Shown: positions 51,518-60,036 of the stretch, in pieces | Layout of the letters: every line of letters begins with the position of its first letter | Numbering within the stretch: position 1 is the stretch's first letter | Source: Streptomyces klenkii | GTDB taxonomy: Bacteria > Actinomycetota > Actinomycetes > Streptomycetales > Streptomycetaceae | Length of the DNA stretch: 64,000 bases | Direction of reading: 5' to 3' | Assembly (NCBI RefSeq): GCF_003626645.1 | Contig: NZ_RBAM01000005.1 | Coordinates: 1-64,000 of the forward strand | Made by a program: the position numbers and the translations under genes | The notes under the pieces: generated by a model | What the model saw: the letters and a program-made list of their open reading frames with translations, nothing else | Databases searched by the model: none | Told to the model about the DNA's origin: nothing

Positions 51518-52546
51518 ATGCGCTGGTCCGGCTTGGGTGACGAAGACGCCGCCGGCGCCGCCACGGGCGCGCTCTTCGGCACCGGCGTGGTGACGCGCAC
51601 CCTGGACACCCCCGAGTTCCGGGGGATCACCTTCCACGAGGTCCGGGCGAAATCGGTCGTCAACCGGGTGCCGGGCGCCTCCCGGATGCCCTTCGAGTGG
51701 ACCGTGAACCCGTACCGCGGCTGCACGCACGCGTGCGTGTACTGCTTCGCCCGCAAGACCCACAGCTACCTCGACCTGGACACCGGCCTCGGCTTCGACT
51801 CCCAGATCGTCGTCAAGGTCAACGCCCCGGAGGCGCTCCGCCGCGAGCTGGCCGCCCCGCGCTGGCGCGGCGAGCACATCGCCATGGGCACCAACGTCGA
51901 CTGCTACCAGCGCGCCGAGGGCCGCTACCGCCTGATGCCCGGCATCATCGCGGCGCTGCGCGACCGCGCGAACCCCTTCTCGATCCTCACCAAGGGCACG
52001 CTGATCCTGCGCGATCTGGAGCTGCTGCGCGAGGCCGCGGCCGTCACCGACGTCGGGGTGTCGGTCTCGGCCGGCTTCCTCGACCGCGAGCTGTGGCACA
52101 CGGTCGAGCCCGGCACGCCCTCGCCCGAGCGGCGGCTGGACGCCGTCCGGACGCTCACCGCCCACGGCATCGCCTGCGGCGTGCTGATGGCCCCGGTCAT
52201 CCCCTTCCTCGGCGACTCCCCCGAGCAGCTGCGCGCCACGGTCCGCGCCGTCGCCGCCTCCGGCGCGACCTCGGTCACCCCGCTCGCCCTCCACCTGCGC
52301 CCCGGCGCCCGCGAGTGGTTCACGGCCTGGCTGGCCCGCCACCACCCGCACCTGGTGCGCCGCTACGAGACGATGTACGCGGACGGCGCGTACGCCCCCA
52401 AGTGGTACCAGCGGCGCATCACCCGCCAAGTCCACGAATACGCGGCGGAGTTCGGCATAGGCCCCACACCCCCCGGCGCCCACCGCAACGTCCCCGCGCC
52501 GCCTCCCCCCGCGCCGCCTCAGGCGACCCAGCTGACCCTGCTGTAG
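51518..52546 (+). CDS. Rv2578c family radical SAM protein
   Basis: A 342-residue radical SAM enzyme. The iron-sulfur motif is CTHACVYCFARKTH (C-x3-C-x2-C) within NPYRGCTHACVYC, as in SplB-like proteins. The barrel follows with AMGTNVDCYQRAEGRYRLM, FSILTKGTLILRDLELL and APVIPFLGDSPEQL. A Pro-rich tail ends the protein. An AAGGAGG site 6 nt upstream fixes ATG 51518. The SOS box upstream and the family link it to the DNA damage response, but the reaction is unknown; a spore-photoproduct-lyase-like repair role is only a possibility. Confidence 0.92.
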   Translation: MRWSGLGDEDAAGAATGALFGTGVVTRTLDTPEFRGITFHEVRAKSVVNRVPGASRMPFEWTVNPYRGCTHACVYCFARKTHSYLDLDTGLGFDSQIVVKVNAPEALRRELAAPRWRGEHIAMGTNVDCYQRAEGRYRLMPGIIAALRDRANPFSILTKGTLILRDLELLREAAAVTDVGVSVSAGFLDRELWHTVEPGTPSPERRLDAVRTLTAHGIACGVLMAPVIPFLGDSPEQLRATVRAVAASGATSVTPLALHLRPGAREWFTAWLARHHPHLVRRYETMYADGAYAPKWYQRRITRQVHEYAAEFGIGPTPPGAHRNVPAPPPPAPPQATQLTLL

Positions 52547-52565
52547 GGCCCGCGGGCCCGGCCGG

Positions 52566-53195
52566 TCAGCCGAGCCGGGCCAGGGCCTCGTGGGCCGCGG
52601 CCCGCAGCCGTTCGTGCTCGCGGGCGGCGACCAGGGCGTCCTCGGCGCGGCGGTCGCCCAGGGCGCCCAGGCCCTCGACGCAGGCGCGGGCGATCGGCCA
52701 GCAGTGGTCACGGGCCGCCAGCAGCCGTTCGAGCGTGGCGAGCAGGGCGGGCACGGACTCCGGGGCGCGAAGCTCGGTCAGCAGGCGGACGGGGTGGAGG
52801 GCGTAGGCGGTGCGCAGCGGGTTGGTGGCGAGGGCCGCGGCCGCGCGGGCGGTACGGGGGTCGCCGAGGCGGGCGAGGGCGAAGGCGGCGGTGGCGCAGC
52901 GCACCGGTTCGCGGTAGTTGAGGAGCAGTATGAGCGTCTCGAAGGCCCGCCGGTCGCCCTCCGCCCCCAGGACGAAGGCGGCGATCTCGCGGGCCCACAG
53001 CGGCTGTTCGGGGGCGACCAGCATGCCGGCGAGCTCGTCCCGGCGCCCGCGCCGGGCGGGCGGGCCGCCGTCGCGGGAGCGGACGAGCGCGAGCAGCCGC
53101 TCGAAGCCGGCGAACTCGGCGGACGTGGCCAGCTCGGCCCGCACCCGCTTCACCAGCGCACGGAATTCCTCTTCTGCCCTCTCGGCTCCTGTCAC
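52566..53195 (-). CDS. HEAT-repeat protein
   Basis: A 209-residue all-helical protein with at least three HEAT/PBS-lyase-like repeats (REIAAFVLGAEGDRRAFETLILLL, RCATAAFALARLGDPRTARAAAALA, PIARACVEGLGALGDRRAEDALVAA). Such proteins are scaffolds for protein interaction and sometimes chromophore or DNA lesion handling (AlkD-like), but no specific function is evident. GTG 53195 has GGAGGAG 9 nt upstream and is preferred to ATG 53243. It is convergent with the radical SAM gene and 20 bp from it. Confidence 0.82.
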   Translation of the reverse strand: MTGAERAEEEFRALVKRVRAELATSAEFAGFERLLALVRSRDGGPPARRGRRDELAGMLVAPEQPLWAREIAAFVLGAEGDRRAFETLILLLNYREPVRCATAAFALARLGDPRTARAAAALATNPLRTAYALHPVRLLTELRAPESVPALLATLERLLAARDHCWPIARACVEGLGALGDRRAEDALVAAREHERLRAAAHEALARLG

Positions 53196-53514
53196 TGCCC
53201 GCTTCTCCTCCCCGAGTGGCCTGCGCCACATAGTAGGTCGCACGTCCGCCCCCTGGCGCTCTTGGTTACCCGTGAGTTAATCTCCCGGCAAGAGCGGCAT
53301 CCCCGCTCGGGCGGCCTGGTGACGCAGCCGCCCGCTCGCTTCGACGTCGGTTCGTCGGTTCGGCCCGTCGAGTACGGCACGGCCCCGGGACAGGGCCTGC
53401 CGGTCGTTCAACTCCCTTTCCGCGGTCGTCCCTTACCCGTACCCGGAAACGCATCCGACCGACGCATCCCCGCGCGACCCCGCGCGCACGGGGACCTCCC
53501 TCTGGAGTCTCGCG
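53196..53514. other. 319-bp divergent intergenic region with operator-like motif
   Basis: No gene is seen. TTACCCGTGAGTTAA at 53266-53280 matches 13 of 15 bases of the palindrome at 9993-10007 and lies in the shared promoter region of the HEAT-repeat and 3-hydroxyacyl-CoA dehydrogenase genes. The remainder is GC-rich leader, ending in a GGAG site before ATG 53515. Confidence 0.4.
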
Positions 53515-55341
53515 ATGGACCGTACGTCCACCCCTCCGCCGACCTCCCTCCCGTCTCCCGCCCCCTTGCGGACCGTCGCCGTCGTGGGCCTCGGCACCAT
53601 GGGCGCCGGCATCGCCGAAGTCCTGGTCCGGGCCGGCCGCGACGTCGTCGGCATCGACGTCTCGGAGGCCGCGGCCGCGCACGCCGTCCGCGCGCTGGAG
53701 ACCGCCACCGCCCGCGCGGTGCGCCGCGAGCGCATCACCGAGGACGAGCGGCGGGCCGCGCTCGCCCGCTTCCGCACGGCCACGGACCTCCGGGCGGCGG
53801 CCGGCGCCGACCTCGTGATCGAGGTCGTGCCCGAGGACTACGCCCTCAAGCACGAGGTGTTCACGGCGCTGGACGCGATCGTGCGCCCCTCGGCGATCCT
53901 GGCGACGGGCACCAACGCCCTGTCGGTGACCCGGCTGGCCGCCGACTCGGCCCGCCCCGAGCGCGTCCTGGGGCTGCACTTCTTCAACCCCGCGCCGGCG
54001 ATGAAGCTGGTGGAGGTCGTCTCGTCGGTGCTGACCGCGCCCGCCGCCGTCTCGGCCGTCACCGCGCTCGCCCGCGAGCTGGGCAAGGAGCCCGTCGCGG
54101 TCGGCGACCGGCCCGGCTTCGTCGCCGACGGCCTGCTGTTCGGCTACCTCAACCAGGCGGCCGCGATGTACGAGTCGCGGTACGCGACGCGCGAGGACAT
54201 CGACGCGGCGATGCGGCTGGGCTGCGGCCTGCCGATGGGCCCGCTCGCCCTGCTGGACCTGATCGGCGTCGACACCGCGCGCACGGTCCTGGAGGCCATG
54301 TACGCGGCCTCCCACGACCGGCTGCACGCGCCCGCCCCTGTCCTCGGCCAGCTCGCGGAGGCGGGCCTGACCGGCCGCAAGGCGGGCCGCGGCTTCTACA
54401 CCTACGACGGCCCGGACTCGGCCGTGGTCGTGCGGGACGCGCTGACGCCCGGCGGCGCCGGGGGCGGGGCCGCGGCCGGGCCGCGCGAGGTGCGCGCGGT
54501 CGGCGTGGCCGGGTCGGGCACGATGGCGAGCGGCATCGCCGAGGTCTTCGCCAAGGCCGGCTACCGCGTGGTGCTCGCGGCGCGCACGCAGGAGAAGGCC
54601 GAGGCCGCCAAGGTGCGGGTGGCCAAATCCCTCGCGCGCTCGGTGGAGAAGGGCCGCCTGACGGCCGCCGAGCGGGAGGCGGCCCTGGCGGCGCTCACGC
54701 CGGCGGGCTCGCTGGACGCGTTCGCCGACGTCGACCTCGCCGTCGAGGCGGTCGCGGAGGACCTGGCCGTCAAGCAGCAGCTGTTCGGCACGCTCGACAA
54801 GGTCTGCAAGCCGGGCGCGGTGCTGGCCACGACCACGTCCTCGCTGCCGGTCGTCGCTCTCGCCCGTGCCACCTCGCGCCCGCAGGACGTCATCGGGATG
54901 CACTTCTTCAACCCGGCGCCGGCGATGAAGCTCGTGGAGGTGGTCCGTACGGTCCTCACCGCGGACGACGCGCACGCCACCGTCCGCGCGGTGTGCGCGA
55001 AGGTGCGCAAGCACGCCGTGGACTGCGGCGACCGGGCCGGGTTCATCGTGAACGCCCTGCTGTTCCCGTACCTGAACAACGCGGTGAAGATGGTGCAGGA
55101 GCACTACGCGACCCCGGACGACATCGACGCGGCCATGAAGCTCGGCGGCGGCTACCCGATGGGCCCGTTCGAACTGCTGGACGTCGTGGGGCTGGACGTG
55201 TCCCTGGCCATCGAGAAGGTCCTGCACCGCGAGTTCCGCGACCCGGGCCTCGCGCCCGCGCCCCTCCTGGAGCACCTCGTGGCGGCGGGCTGCCTGGGGC
55301 GCAAGACGGGCCGCGGCTTCCGCGAGTATGCGAAGGCCTGA
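53515..55341 (+). CDS. Tandem-duplicated 3-hydroxyacyl-CoA (3-hydroxybutyryl-CoA) dehydrogenase
   Basis: A 608-residue protein made of two complete dehydrogenase units (about 18-310 and 322-608). Each has the NAD-binding GxGxMGxGIAE or GSGTMASGIAE motif and HFFNPAPAMKLVEVV, which carries the catalytic His and the Glu 12 residues later. The C-terminal unit keeps the canonical TTTSSL Ser, GFIVNALL Asn and PMGPFELLD. The N-terminal unit has GTNALS, GFVADGLL and PMGPLALLD at the same places, so it lost the conserved Ser and Asn. It should oxidise short 3-hydroxyacyl-CoA esters with NAD, with the second half as the likely active one. Confidence 0.92.
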   Translation: MDRTSTPPPTSLPSPAPLRTVAVVGLGTMGAGIAEVLVRAGRDVVGIDVSEAAAAHAVRALETATARAVRRERITEDERRAALARFRTATDLRAAAGADLVIEVVPEDYALKHEVFTALDAIVRPSAILATGTNALSVTRLAADSARPERVLGLHFFNPAPAMKLVEVVSSVLTAPAAVSAVTALARELGKEPVAVGDRPGFVADGLLFGYLNQAAAMYESRYATREDIDAAMRLGCGLPMGPLALLDLIGVDTARTVLEAMYAASHDRLHAPAPVLGQLAEAGLTGRKAGRGFYTYDGPDSAVVVRDALTPGGAGGGAAAGPREVRAVGVAGSGTMASGIAEVFAKAGYRVVLAARTQEKAEAAKVRVAKSLARSVEKGRLTAAEREAALAALTPAGSLDAFADVDLAVEAVAEDLAVKQQLFGTLDKVCKPGAVLATTTSSLPVVALARATSRPQDVIGMHFFNPAPAMKLVEVVRTVLTADDAHATVRAVCAKVRKHAVDCGDRAGFIVNALLFPYLNNAVKMVQEHYATPDDIDAAMKLGGGYPMGPFELLDVVGLDVSLAIEKVLHREFRDPGLAPAPLLEHLVAAGCLGRKTGRGFREYAKA

Positions 55342-55441
55342 CAGGACGGCGCGCGAGCGCGACGCGGGCTGGGGCGGACTGCTCGAACCGGGGGACGGTC
55401 CGTCCCGGCGCGCCCGTACGGACGCGTGTTACGTTCCCCAC

Positions 55442-56281
55442 ATGCCCCAGCCCGCCAAGGCCGTCCGCGCTCCGCGCACGGCCGACGAAACACCCCGTGA
55501 GACCCGAGATCCGCACCCCGGCCCCGAGAGCGCCGGCAGCCGCCGGGCCGCCGCGCAGCGCCTGACCATGCGCCGCAAACTCGCCACCGCCGCGATGGAG
55601 TTGTTCGCGACCAAGGGCTACGAGGCGACGACCGTCGACGAGATCGCGGCGGCGGCCGGCGTCGCCCGCCGCACCTTCTTCCGCCACTTCCGCTCCAAGG
55701 AAGAGGCCATCTTCCCCGACCACGACGACACCCTCGTACGGGCCGCGGGGGTGCTGGACGCGGCCCCGCCGCACGAGAACCCCCTCGACACCGTCTGCCG
55801 GGGCATCAAGGAGGTCATGCGGATGTACGCGGCCTCCCCGGCCGTGTCCGTCGAGCGCTACCGCCTGACCCGCGAGGTGCCCGCCCTGCGCGAGCGCGAG
55901 ATCGCCTCCGTCGCCCGCTACGAGCGGCTGTTCACCCGCTATCTCCTCGGCCACTTCGACGAGGGCGCGCACCACGTCGGCGACGACGACCCGCTGCTCG
56001 CCGAGGTCGCCGCGTCGGCCGTGGTCACCGCCCACAACCACGTGCTGCGGCGCTGGCTGCGCGGCGGCGGGCAGGGCGACGTGGAGACCCAGCTCGACCA
56101 CGCGTTCGCGATCGTGCGGGAGACCTTCGGCACGGGCATCGGGGCCGGCCGCGCCCGCCAGGACGAGGCCCCGGGAGCGAGCGCGCGGGCCGAGGGCGAG
56201 GTCCTGGTGACCGTGGCCCGGACGGACGCGCCGCTGGACGAGGTCATGCGCGCGATCGAGAAGGCGCTCAAGAAGAAGTAG
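55442..56281 (+). CDS. TetR family transcriptional regulator upstream of ccr
   Basis: A 279-residue repressor with an N-terminal Pro/Arg-rich extension of about 40 residues, a helix-turn-helix (KLATAAMELFATKGYEATTVDEIAAAAGVARRTFFRHFRSKEEAIF) and a C-terminal ligand domain. Its gene lies between the 3-hydroxyacyl-CoA dehydrogenase and the ethylmalonyl-CoA operon, so short-chain acyl-CoA esters are likely effectors. A 9-bp inverted repeat in the ccr promoter is a candidate target. It ends with a strong hairpin terminator. The last 35 residues (EVLVTVARTDAPLDEVMRAIEKALKKK) are lysine-rich at the end. Confidence 0.9.
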   Translation: MPQPAKAVRAPRTADETPRETRDPHPGPESAGSRRAAAQRLTMRRKLATAAMELFATKGYEATTVDEIAAAAGVARRTFFRHFRSKEEAIFPDHDDTLVRAAGVLDAAPPHENPLDTVCRGIKEVMRMYAASPAVSVERYRLTREVPALREREIASVARYERLFTRYLLGHFDEGAHHVGDDDPLLAEVAASAVVTAHNHVLRRWLRGGGQGDVETQLDHAFAIVRETFGTGIGAGRARQDEAPGASARAEGEVLVTVARTDAPLDEVMRAIEKALKKK

Positions 56282-56302
56282 GACATCACCCGATATTTAC
56301 CG

Positions 56303-56333
56303 ACGAAGGCCGCCCCCGAGGGGCGGCCTTCGT
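56303..56333 (+). terminator. Intrinsic terminator downstream of the TetR gene
   Basis: CGAAGGCCGCCCC pairs perfectly with GGGGCGGCCTTCG over 13 bp around a CGA loop, extended by an A-T pair. It begins 22 bp after the TetR stop and separates it from the ccr operon. Confidence 0.88.
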
Positions 56334-56388
56334 TGCTCATGCGTGCCCTCCGGATGACATCTGAGAGAAATTGTTGGCACCGAGTGTC

Positions 56389-56417
56389 TTGTCGTGTGGC
56401 ACGGCGTGCCATACGTT
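56389..56417 (+). promoter_or_regulatory. Predicted ccr promoter with an embedded operator dyad
   Basis: TTGTCG (56389-56394) and TACGTT (56412-56417) are 17 bp apart. Between and overlapping them are the arms GTGTGGCAC (56394-56402) and GTGCCATAC (56406-56414), an inverted repeat with one mismatch and a 3-bp spacer. A repressor bound there would cover the promoter. The leader to the ccr GTG would be about 250 nt; the rest of the 342-bp gap (56334-56675) shows no gene. Confidence 0.5.
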
Positions 56418-56675
56418 GTGCGTGTCCGGGCGGCCGGCGCGCAGACAGAAACCGTCGCGCGCCGGCTGTCCCCACAAGCATCTTGTGCGCCCGGACGCCT
56501 GCGTCACAGGCACTCCCACCGCGCCCACCGGCGCCGGGTCGAAGCTGCACAGAGCACCGCCTCGCACCGCCCCGCACCACCCGCCGAACCGACGGCACCG
56601 CCTCAGCTCCTTCCTCGCACCACCCCCGACGTTCCCTCAAGCCGTTCCCCAACGTGCTTCGCCGGAGGCAATACC

Positions 56676-58013
56676 GTGAACCAGATACTCGACGCCATCC
56701 TCGCGCCGGACAGCACGCCCGAGGACTTCGCGGCCCTGACCGTCCCCGACTCCTACCGCGCGGTGACCGTGCACAAGGACGAGGCGGGCATGTTCGAGGG
56801 CCTCGCCACGCGGGAGAAGGACCCGCGCAAGTCGCTGCACGTCGAGGAGGTGCCGGTGCCCGAACTCGGGCCCGGCGAGGCGCTCGTGGCCGTCATGGCC
56901 AGCTCGGTGAACTACAACTCCGTCTGGACCTCGATCTTCGAGCCGCTGTCCACCTTCGGCTTCCTGGAGCGCTACGGAAAGCTCTCCCCGCTCGCCAAGC
57001 GGCACGACCTGCCGTACCACGTCATCGGCTCCGACCTCGCGGGCGTCGTCCTGCGCACCGGCCCCGGCGTCAACCTCTGGAAGCCCGGCGACGAGGTCGT
57101 CGCCCACTGCCTGTCCGTGGAGCTGGAGTCGGCCGACGGCCACGGCGACACGATGCTCGACCCCGAGCAGCGCATCTGGGGCTTCGAGACCAACTTCGGT
57201 GGTCTGGCGGAGATCGCGCTGGTGAAGTCCAACCAGCTCATGCCCAAGCCGAAGCACCTGAGCTGGGAGGAGGCGGCCGCCCCGGGCCTGGTCAACTCCA
57301 CCGCCTACCGCCAGCTCGTCTCCCGCAACGGCGCCGGCATGAAGCAGGGCGACAACGTCCTGATCTGGGGCGCGAGCGGCGGACTCGGCTCGTACGCCAC
57401 GCAGTTCGCGCTCGCCGGCGGCGCCAACCCGATCTGTGTCGTCTCCAGCGACAAGAAGGCGGAGATCTGCCGGCGGATGGGCGCCGAGGCGATCATCGAC
57501 CGCTCCGCCGAGGACTACAAGTTCTGGAAGGACGAGCACGAGCAGGACCCGCGCGAGTGGAAGCGCTTCGGCAAGCGCATCCGCGAGCTGACCGGCGGCG
57601 AGGACGTCGACATCGTCTTCGAGCACCCGGGCCGCGAGACCTTCGGCGCCTCCGTCTACGTCACGCGCAAGGGCGGCACGGTCGTCACCTGCGCCTCGAC
57701 CTCCGGCTTCAAGCACGAGTACGACAACCGCTACCTGTGGATGTCACTGAAGCGGATCGTGGGCTCGCACTTCGCCAACTACCGCGAGGCGTGGGAGGCC
57801 AACCGGCTCATCGCCAAGGGCAAGATCCACCCCACGCTGTCGAAGACGTACCGCCTGGAGGACACCGGGCAGGCCGCGTACGACGTGCACCGCAACCTCC
57901 ACCAGGGCAAGGTCGGCGTGCTGGCGCTGGCCCCCGAGGAGGGCATGGGGGTCCGCGACGAGGAGATGCGGGCCCGGCACATCGACGCCATCAACCGCTT
58001 CCGGAACGTGTGA
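56676..58013 (+). CDS. ccr: Crotonyl-CoA carboxylase/reductase
   Basis: A 445-residue NADPH-dependent enzyme that reductively carboxylates crotonyl-CoA to (2S)-ethylmalonyl-CoA, feeding polyketide extender units and the ethylmalonyl-CoA pathway. Typical features are YRAVTVHKDEAGMFEGLATR, MASSVNYNSVWTSIFEP, LPYHVIGSDLAGVVLRTG, VLIWGASGGLGSYATQFAL (NADPH-binding) and VFEHPGRETFGASVYVTRKGG with CO2-pocket residues of the family. GTG 56676 has GGAGG 7 nt upstream. It is the first gene of a five-gene operon. Confidence 0.97.
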   Translation: MNQILDAILAPDSTPEDFAALTVPDSYRAVTVHKDEAGMFEGLATREKDPRKSLHVEEVPVPELGPGEALVAVMASSVNYNSVWTSIFEPLSTFGFLERYGKLSPLAKRHDLPYHVIGSDLAGVVLRTGPGVNLWKPGDEVVAHCLSVELESADGHGDTMLDPEQRIWGFETNFGGLAEIALVKSNQLMPKPKHLSWEEAAAPGLVNSTAYRQLVSRNGAGMKQGDNVLIWGASGGLGSYATQFALAGGANPICVVSSDKKAEICRRMGAEAIIDRSAEDYKFWKDEHEQDPREWKRFGKRIRELTGGEDVDIVFEHPGRETFGASVYVTRKGGTVVTCASTSGFKHEYDNRYLWMSLKRIVGSHFANYREAWEANRLIAKGKIHPTLSKTYRLEDTGQAAYDVHRNLHQGKVGVLALAPEEGMGVRDEEMRARHIDAINRFRNV

Positions 58014-58023
58014 GAGCGCAGGA

Positions 58024-60036
58024 ATGACTGAGCGTCAAAAGGACCGGCCCTGGCTCATGCGGACCTACGCCGGGCACTCCACCGCCGAGGCGTCCAACGA
58101 GCTCTACCGGCGCAACCTCGCCAAGGGCCAGACCGGTCTCTCGGTCGCCTTCGACCTGCCGACGCAGACCGGCTACGACTCCGACCACATCCTCGCGCGC
58201 GGCGAGGTCGGCCGGGTCGGCGTGCCGGTCGCGCACCTCGGCGACATGCGGCGGCTGTTCCAGGACATCCCGCTGGAGCAGATGAACACCTCCATGACCA
58301 TCAACGCCACCGCCATGTGGCTGCTGGCGATGTACCAGGTGGTCGCGGAGGAGCAGGGCGCCGACGTCACGAAGCTCCAGGGGACGACGCAGAACGACAT
58401 CGTCAAGGAGTACCTCTCGCGCGGGACGCACGTCTTCCCGCCGGGGCCGTCGCTGCGGCTGACCACCGACATGATCACGTACACGGTCAACAACATCCCG
58501 AAGTGGAACCCGATCAACATCTGTAGCTACCACCTACAGGAGGCGGGGGCCACTCCGGTCCAGGAGATCTCGTACGCGATGTCCACGGCGATCGCCGTGC
58601 TGGATGCGGTGCGGGACTCCGGCCAGGTCCCCGCCGACCGCTTCGGCGACGTGGTCGCCCGCATCTCCTTCTTCGTCAACGCGGGCGTCCGCTTCGTCGA
58701 GGAGATGTGCAAGATGCGGGCCTTCGGGCGCATCTGGGACCAGGTCACCCGCGAGCGCTACGGGGTCGGCAACCCCAAGCAGCGCCGCTTCCGCTACGGC
58801 GTCCAGGTCAACTCCCTCGGCCTGACCGAGGCCCAGCCGGAGAACAACGTCCAGCGCATCGTCCTGGAGATGCTGGCCGTGACCCTCTCCAAGGACGCCC
58901 GCGCCCGCGCCGTGCAGCTGCCGGCCTGGAACGAGGCGCTGGGCCTGCCCCGGCCCTGGGACCAGCAGTGGAGCCTGCGCATCCAGCAGGTCCTCGCGCA
59001 CGAGAGCGACCTGCTGGAGTACGACGACATCTTCGCGGGGTCGCACGTCATCGAGGCCAAGGTGGCCGCCCTCGTCGAGGAGTGCCTGGCGGAGATCGAG
59101 CGGATCCAGCGGATGGGCGGCGCGATGGCGGCCGTCGAGTCCGGCTACCTGAAGTCGCAGCTGGTCTCCTCGCACGCCGAGCGCCGGGCCCGGATCGAGG
59201 CCGGCGAGGAGAAGATCGTCGGCGTCAACTGCTACGAGTCGACCGAGCCCAACCCGCTCACCGCCGACCTCGACACCGCGATCATGACCGTGGACCCGGC
59301 CAACGAGGCCCGGGTCGTGGCCTCCCTGCACGCCTGGCGCGACGACCGCGACGAGGCCCGCGCGCAGGAGTCGCTGTCCGCGCTGAAGAAGGCGGCGGCG
59401 GGCTCGGACAACCTGATGGCGGCCACGCTGGAGTGCGTCCGGTCCGGCGTCACGACCGGCGAGTGGTCGTGGGCCCTGCGCGACGTCTTCGGGGAGTTCC
59501 GCGCCCCCACGGGCGTGAGCAGCGCCCCCGTCGCGGTCGCCGCGGAGGCCGGCACGCCGCTGGCCGCCGTCCGCGCCAAGGCGGCCCGCACGGCCGAGCA
59601 GCTGGGCGGCGGCCAACTGCGCCTGCTGGTCGGCAAGCCCGGCCTGGACGGCCACTCCAACGGCGCCGAGCAGATCGCCGTCCGCGCGCGCGACGCCGGC
59701 TTCGAGGTGGTCTACCAGGGCATCCGGCTGACCCCGGAGCAGATCGTCTCGGCGGCCGTCGCCGAGGACGTGCACTGCGTCGGCCTGTCGATCCTCTCCG
59801 GGTCGCACGCCGAGCTCGTCCCCGACGTCCTGGCGCGGATGCGCGACGAGGGGGCCGGCGACGTCCCCGTCATCGTCGGGGGCATCATCCCGTCCGCGGA
59901 CGCCGCCGCGCTGCGGGCGGCCGGCGTCGCCGCCGTATTCACCCCCAAAGATTTCGGCATCACGGAGATCATCGGACGTATCGTCGACGAGATCCGGAAA
60001 GCGAACCACCTCGACCCGCTGGAGGTCCCCGCATGA
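58024..60036 (+). CDS. meaA: Ethylmalonyl-CoA mutase (MeaA)
   Basis: A 670-residue B12-dependent mutase that converts (2R)-ethylmalonyl-CoA to (2S)-methylsuccinyl-CoA. The N-terminal TIM barrel has LSVAFDLPTQTGYDSDH, TSMTINATAMWLLAMYQ and GTTQNDIVKEYLSRGTHVFPP. The C-terminal cobalamin domain has the D-x-H-x2-G motif in LDGHSNGAEQIAVRAR near residue 541 and GLSILSGSHAELVPDV. In contrast to methylmalonyl-CoA mutase it is a single chain. It starts 10 bp after ccr and overlaps the next gene as ATGA. Confidence 0.96.
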   Translation: MTERQKDRPWLMRTYAGHSTAEASNELYRRNLAKGQTGLSVAFDLPTQTGYDSDHILARGEVGRVGVPVAHLGDMRRLFQDIPLEQMNTSMTINATAMWLLAMYQVVAEEQGADVTKLQGTTQNDIVKEYLSRGTHVFPPGPSLRLTTDMITYTVNNIPKWNPINICSYHLQEAGATPVQEISYAMSTAIAVLDAVRDSGQVPADRFGDVVARISFFVNAGVRFVEEMCKMRAFGRIWDQVTRERYGVGNPKQRRFRYGVQVNSLGLTEAQPENNVQRIVLEMLAVTLSKDARARAVQLPAWNEALGLPRPWDQQWSLRIQQVLAHESDLLEYDDIFAGSHVIEAKVAALVEECLAEIERIQRMGGAMAAVESGYLKSQLVSSHAERRARIEAGEEKIVGVNCYESTEPNPLTADLDTAIMTVDPANEARVVASLHAWRDDRDEARAQESLSALKKAAAGSDNLMAATLECVRSGVTTGEWSWALRDVFGEFRAPTGVSSAPVAVAAEAGTPLAAVRAKAARTAEQLGGGQLRLLVGKPGLDGHSNGAEQIAVRARDAGFEVVYQGIRLTPEQIVSAAVAEDVHCVGLSILSGSHAELVPDVLARMRDEGAGDVPVIVGGIIPSADAAALRAAGVAAVFTPKDFGITEIIGRIVDEIRKANHLDPLEVPA

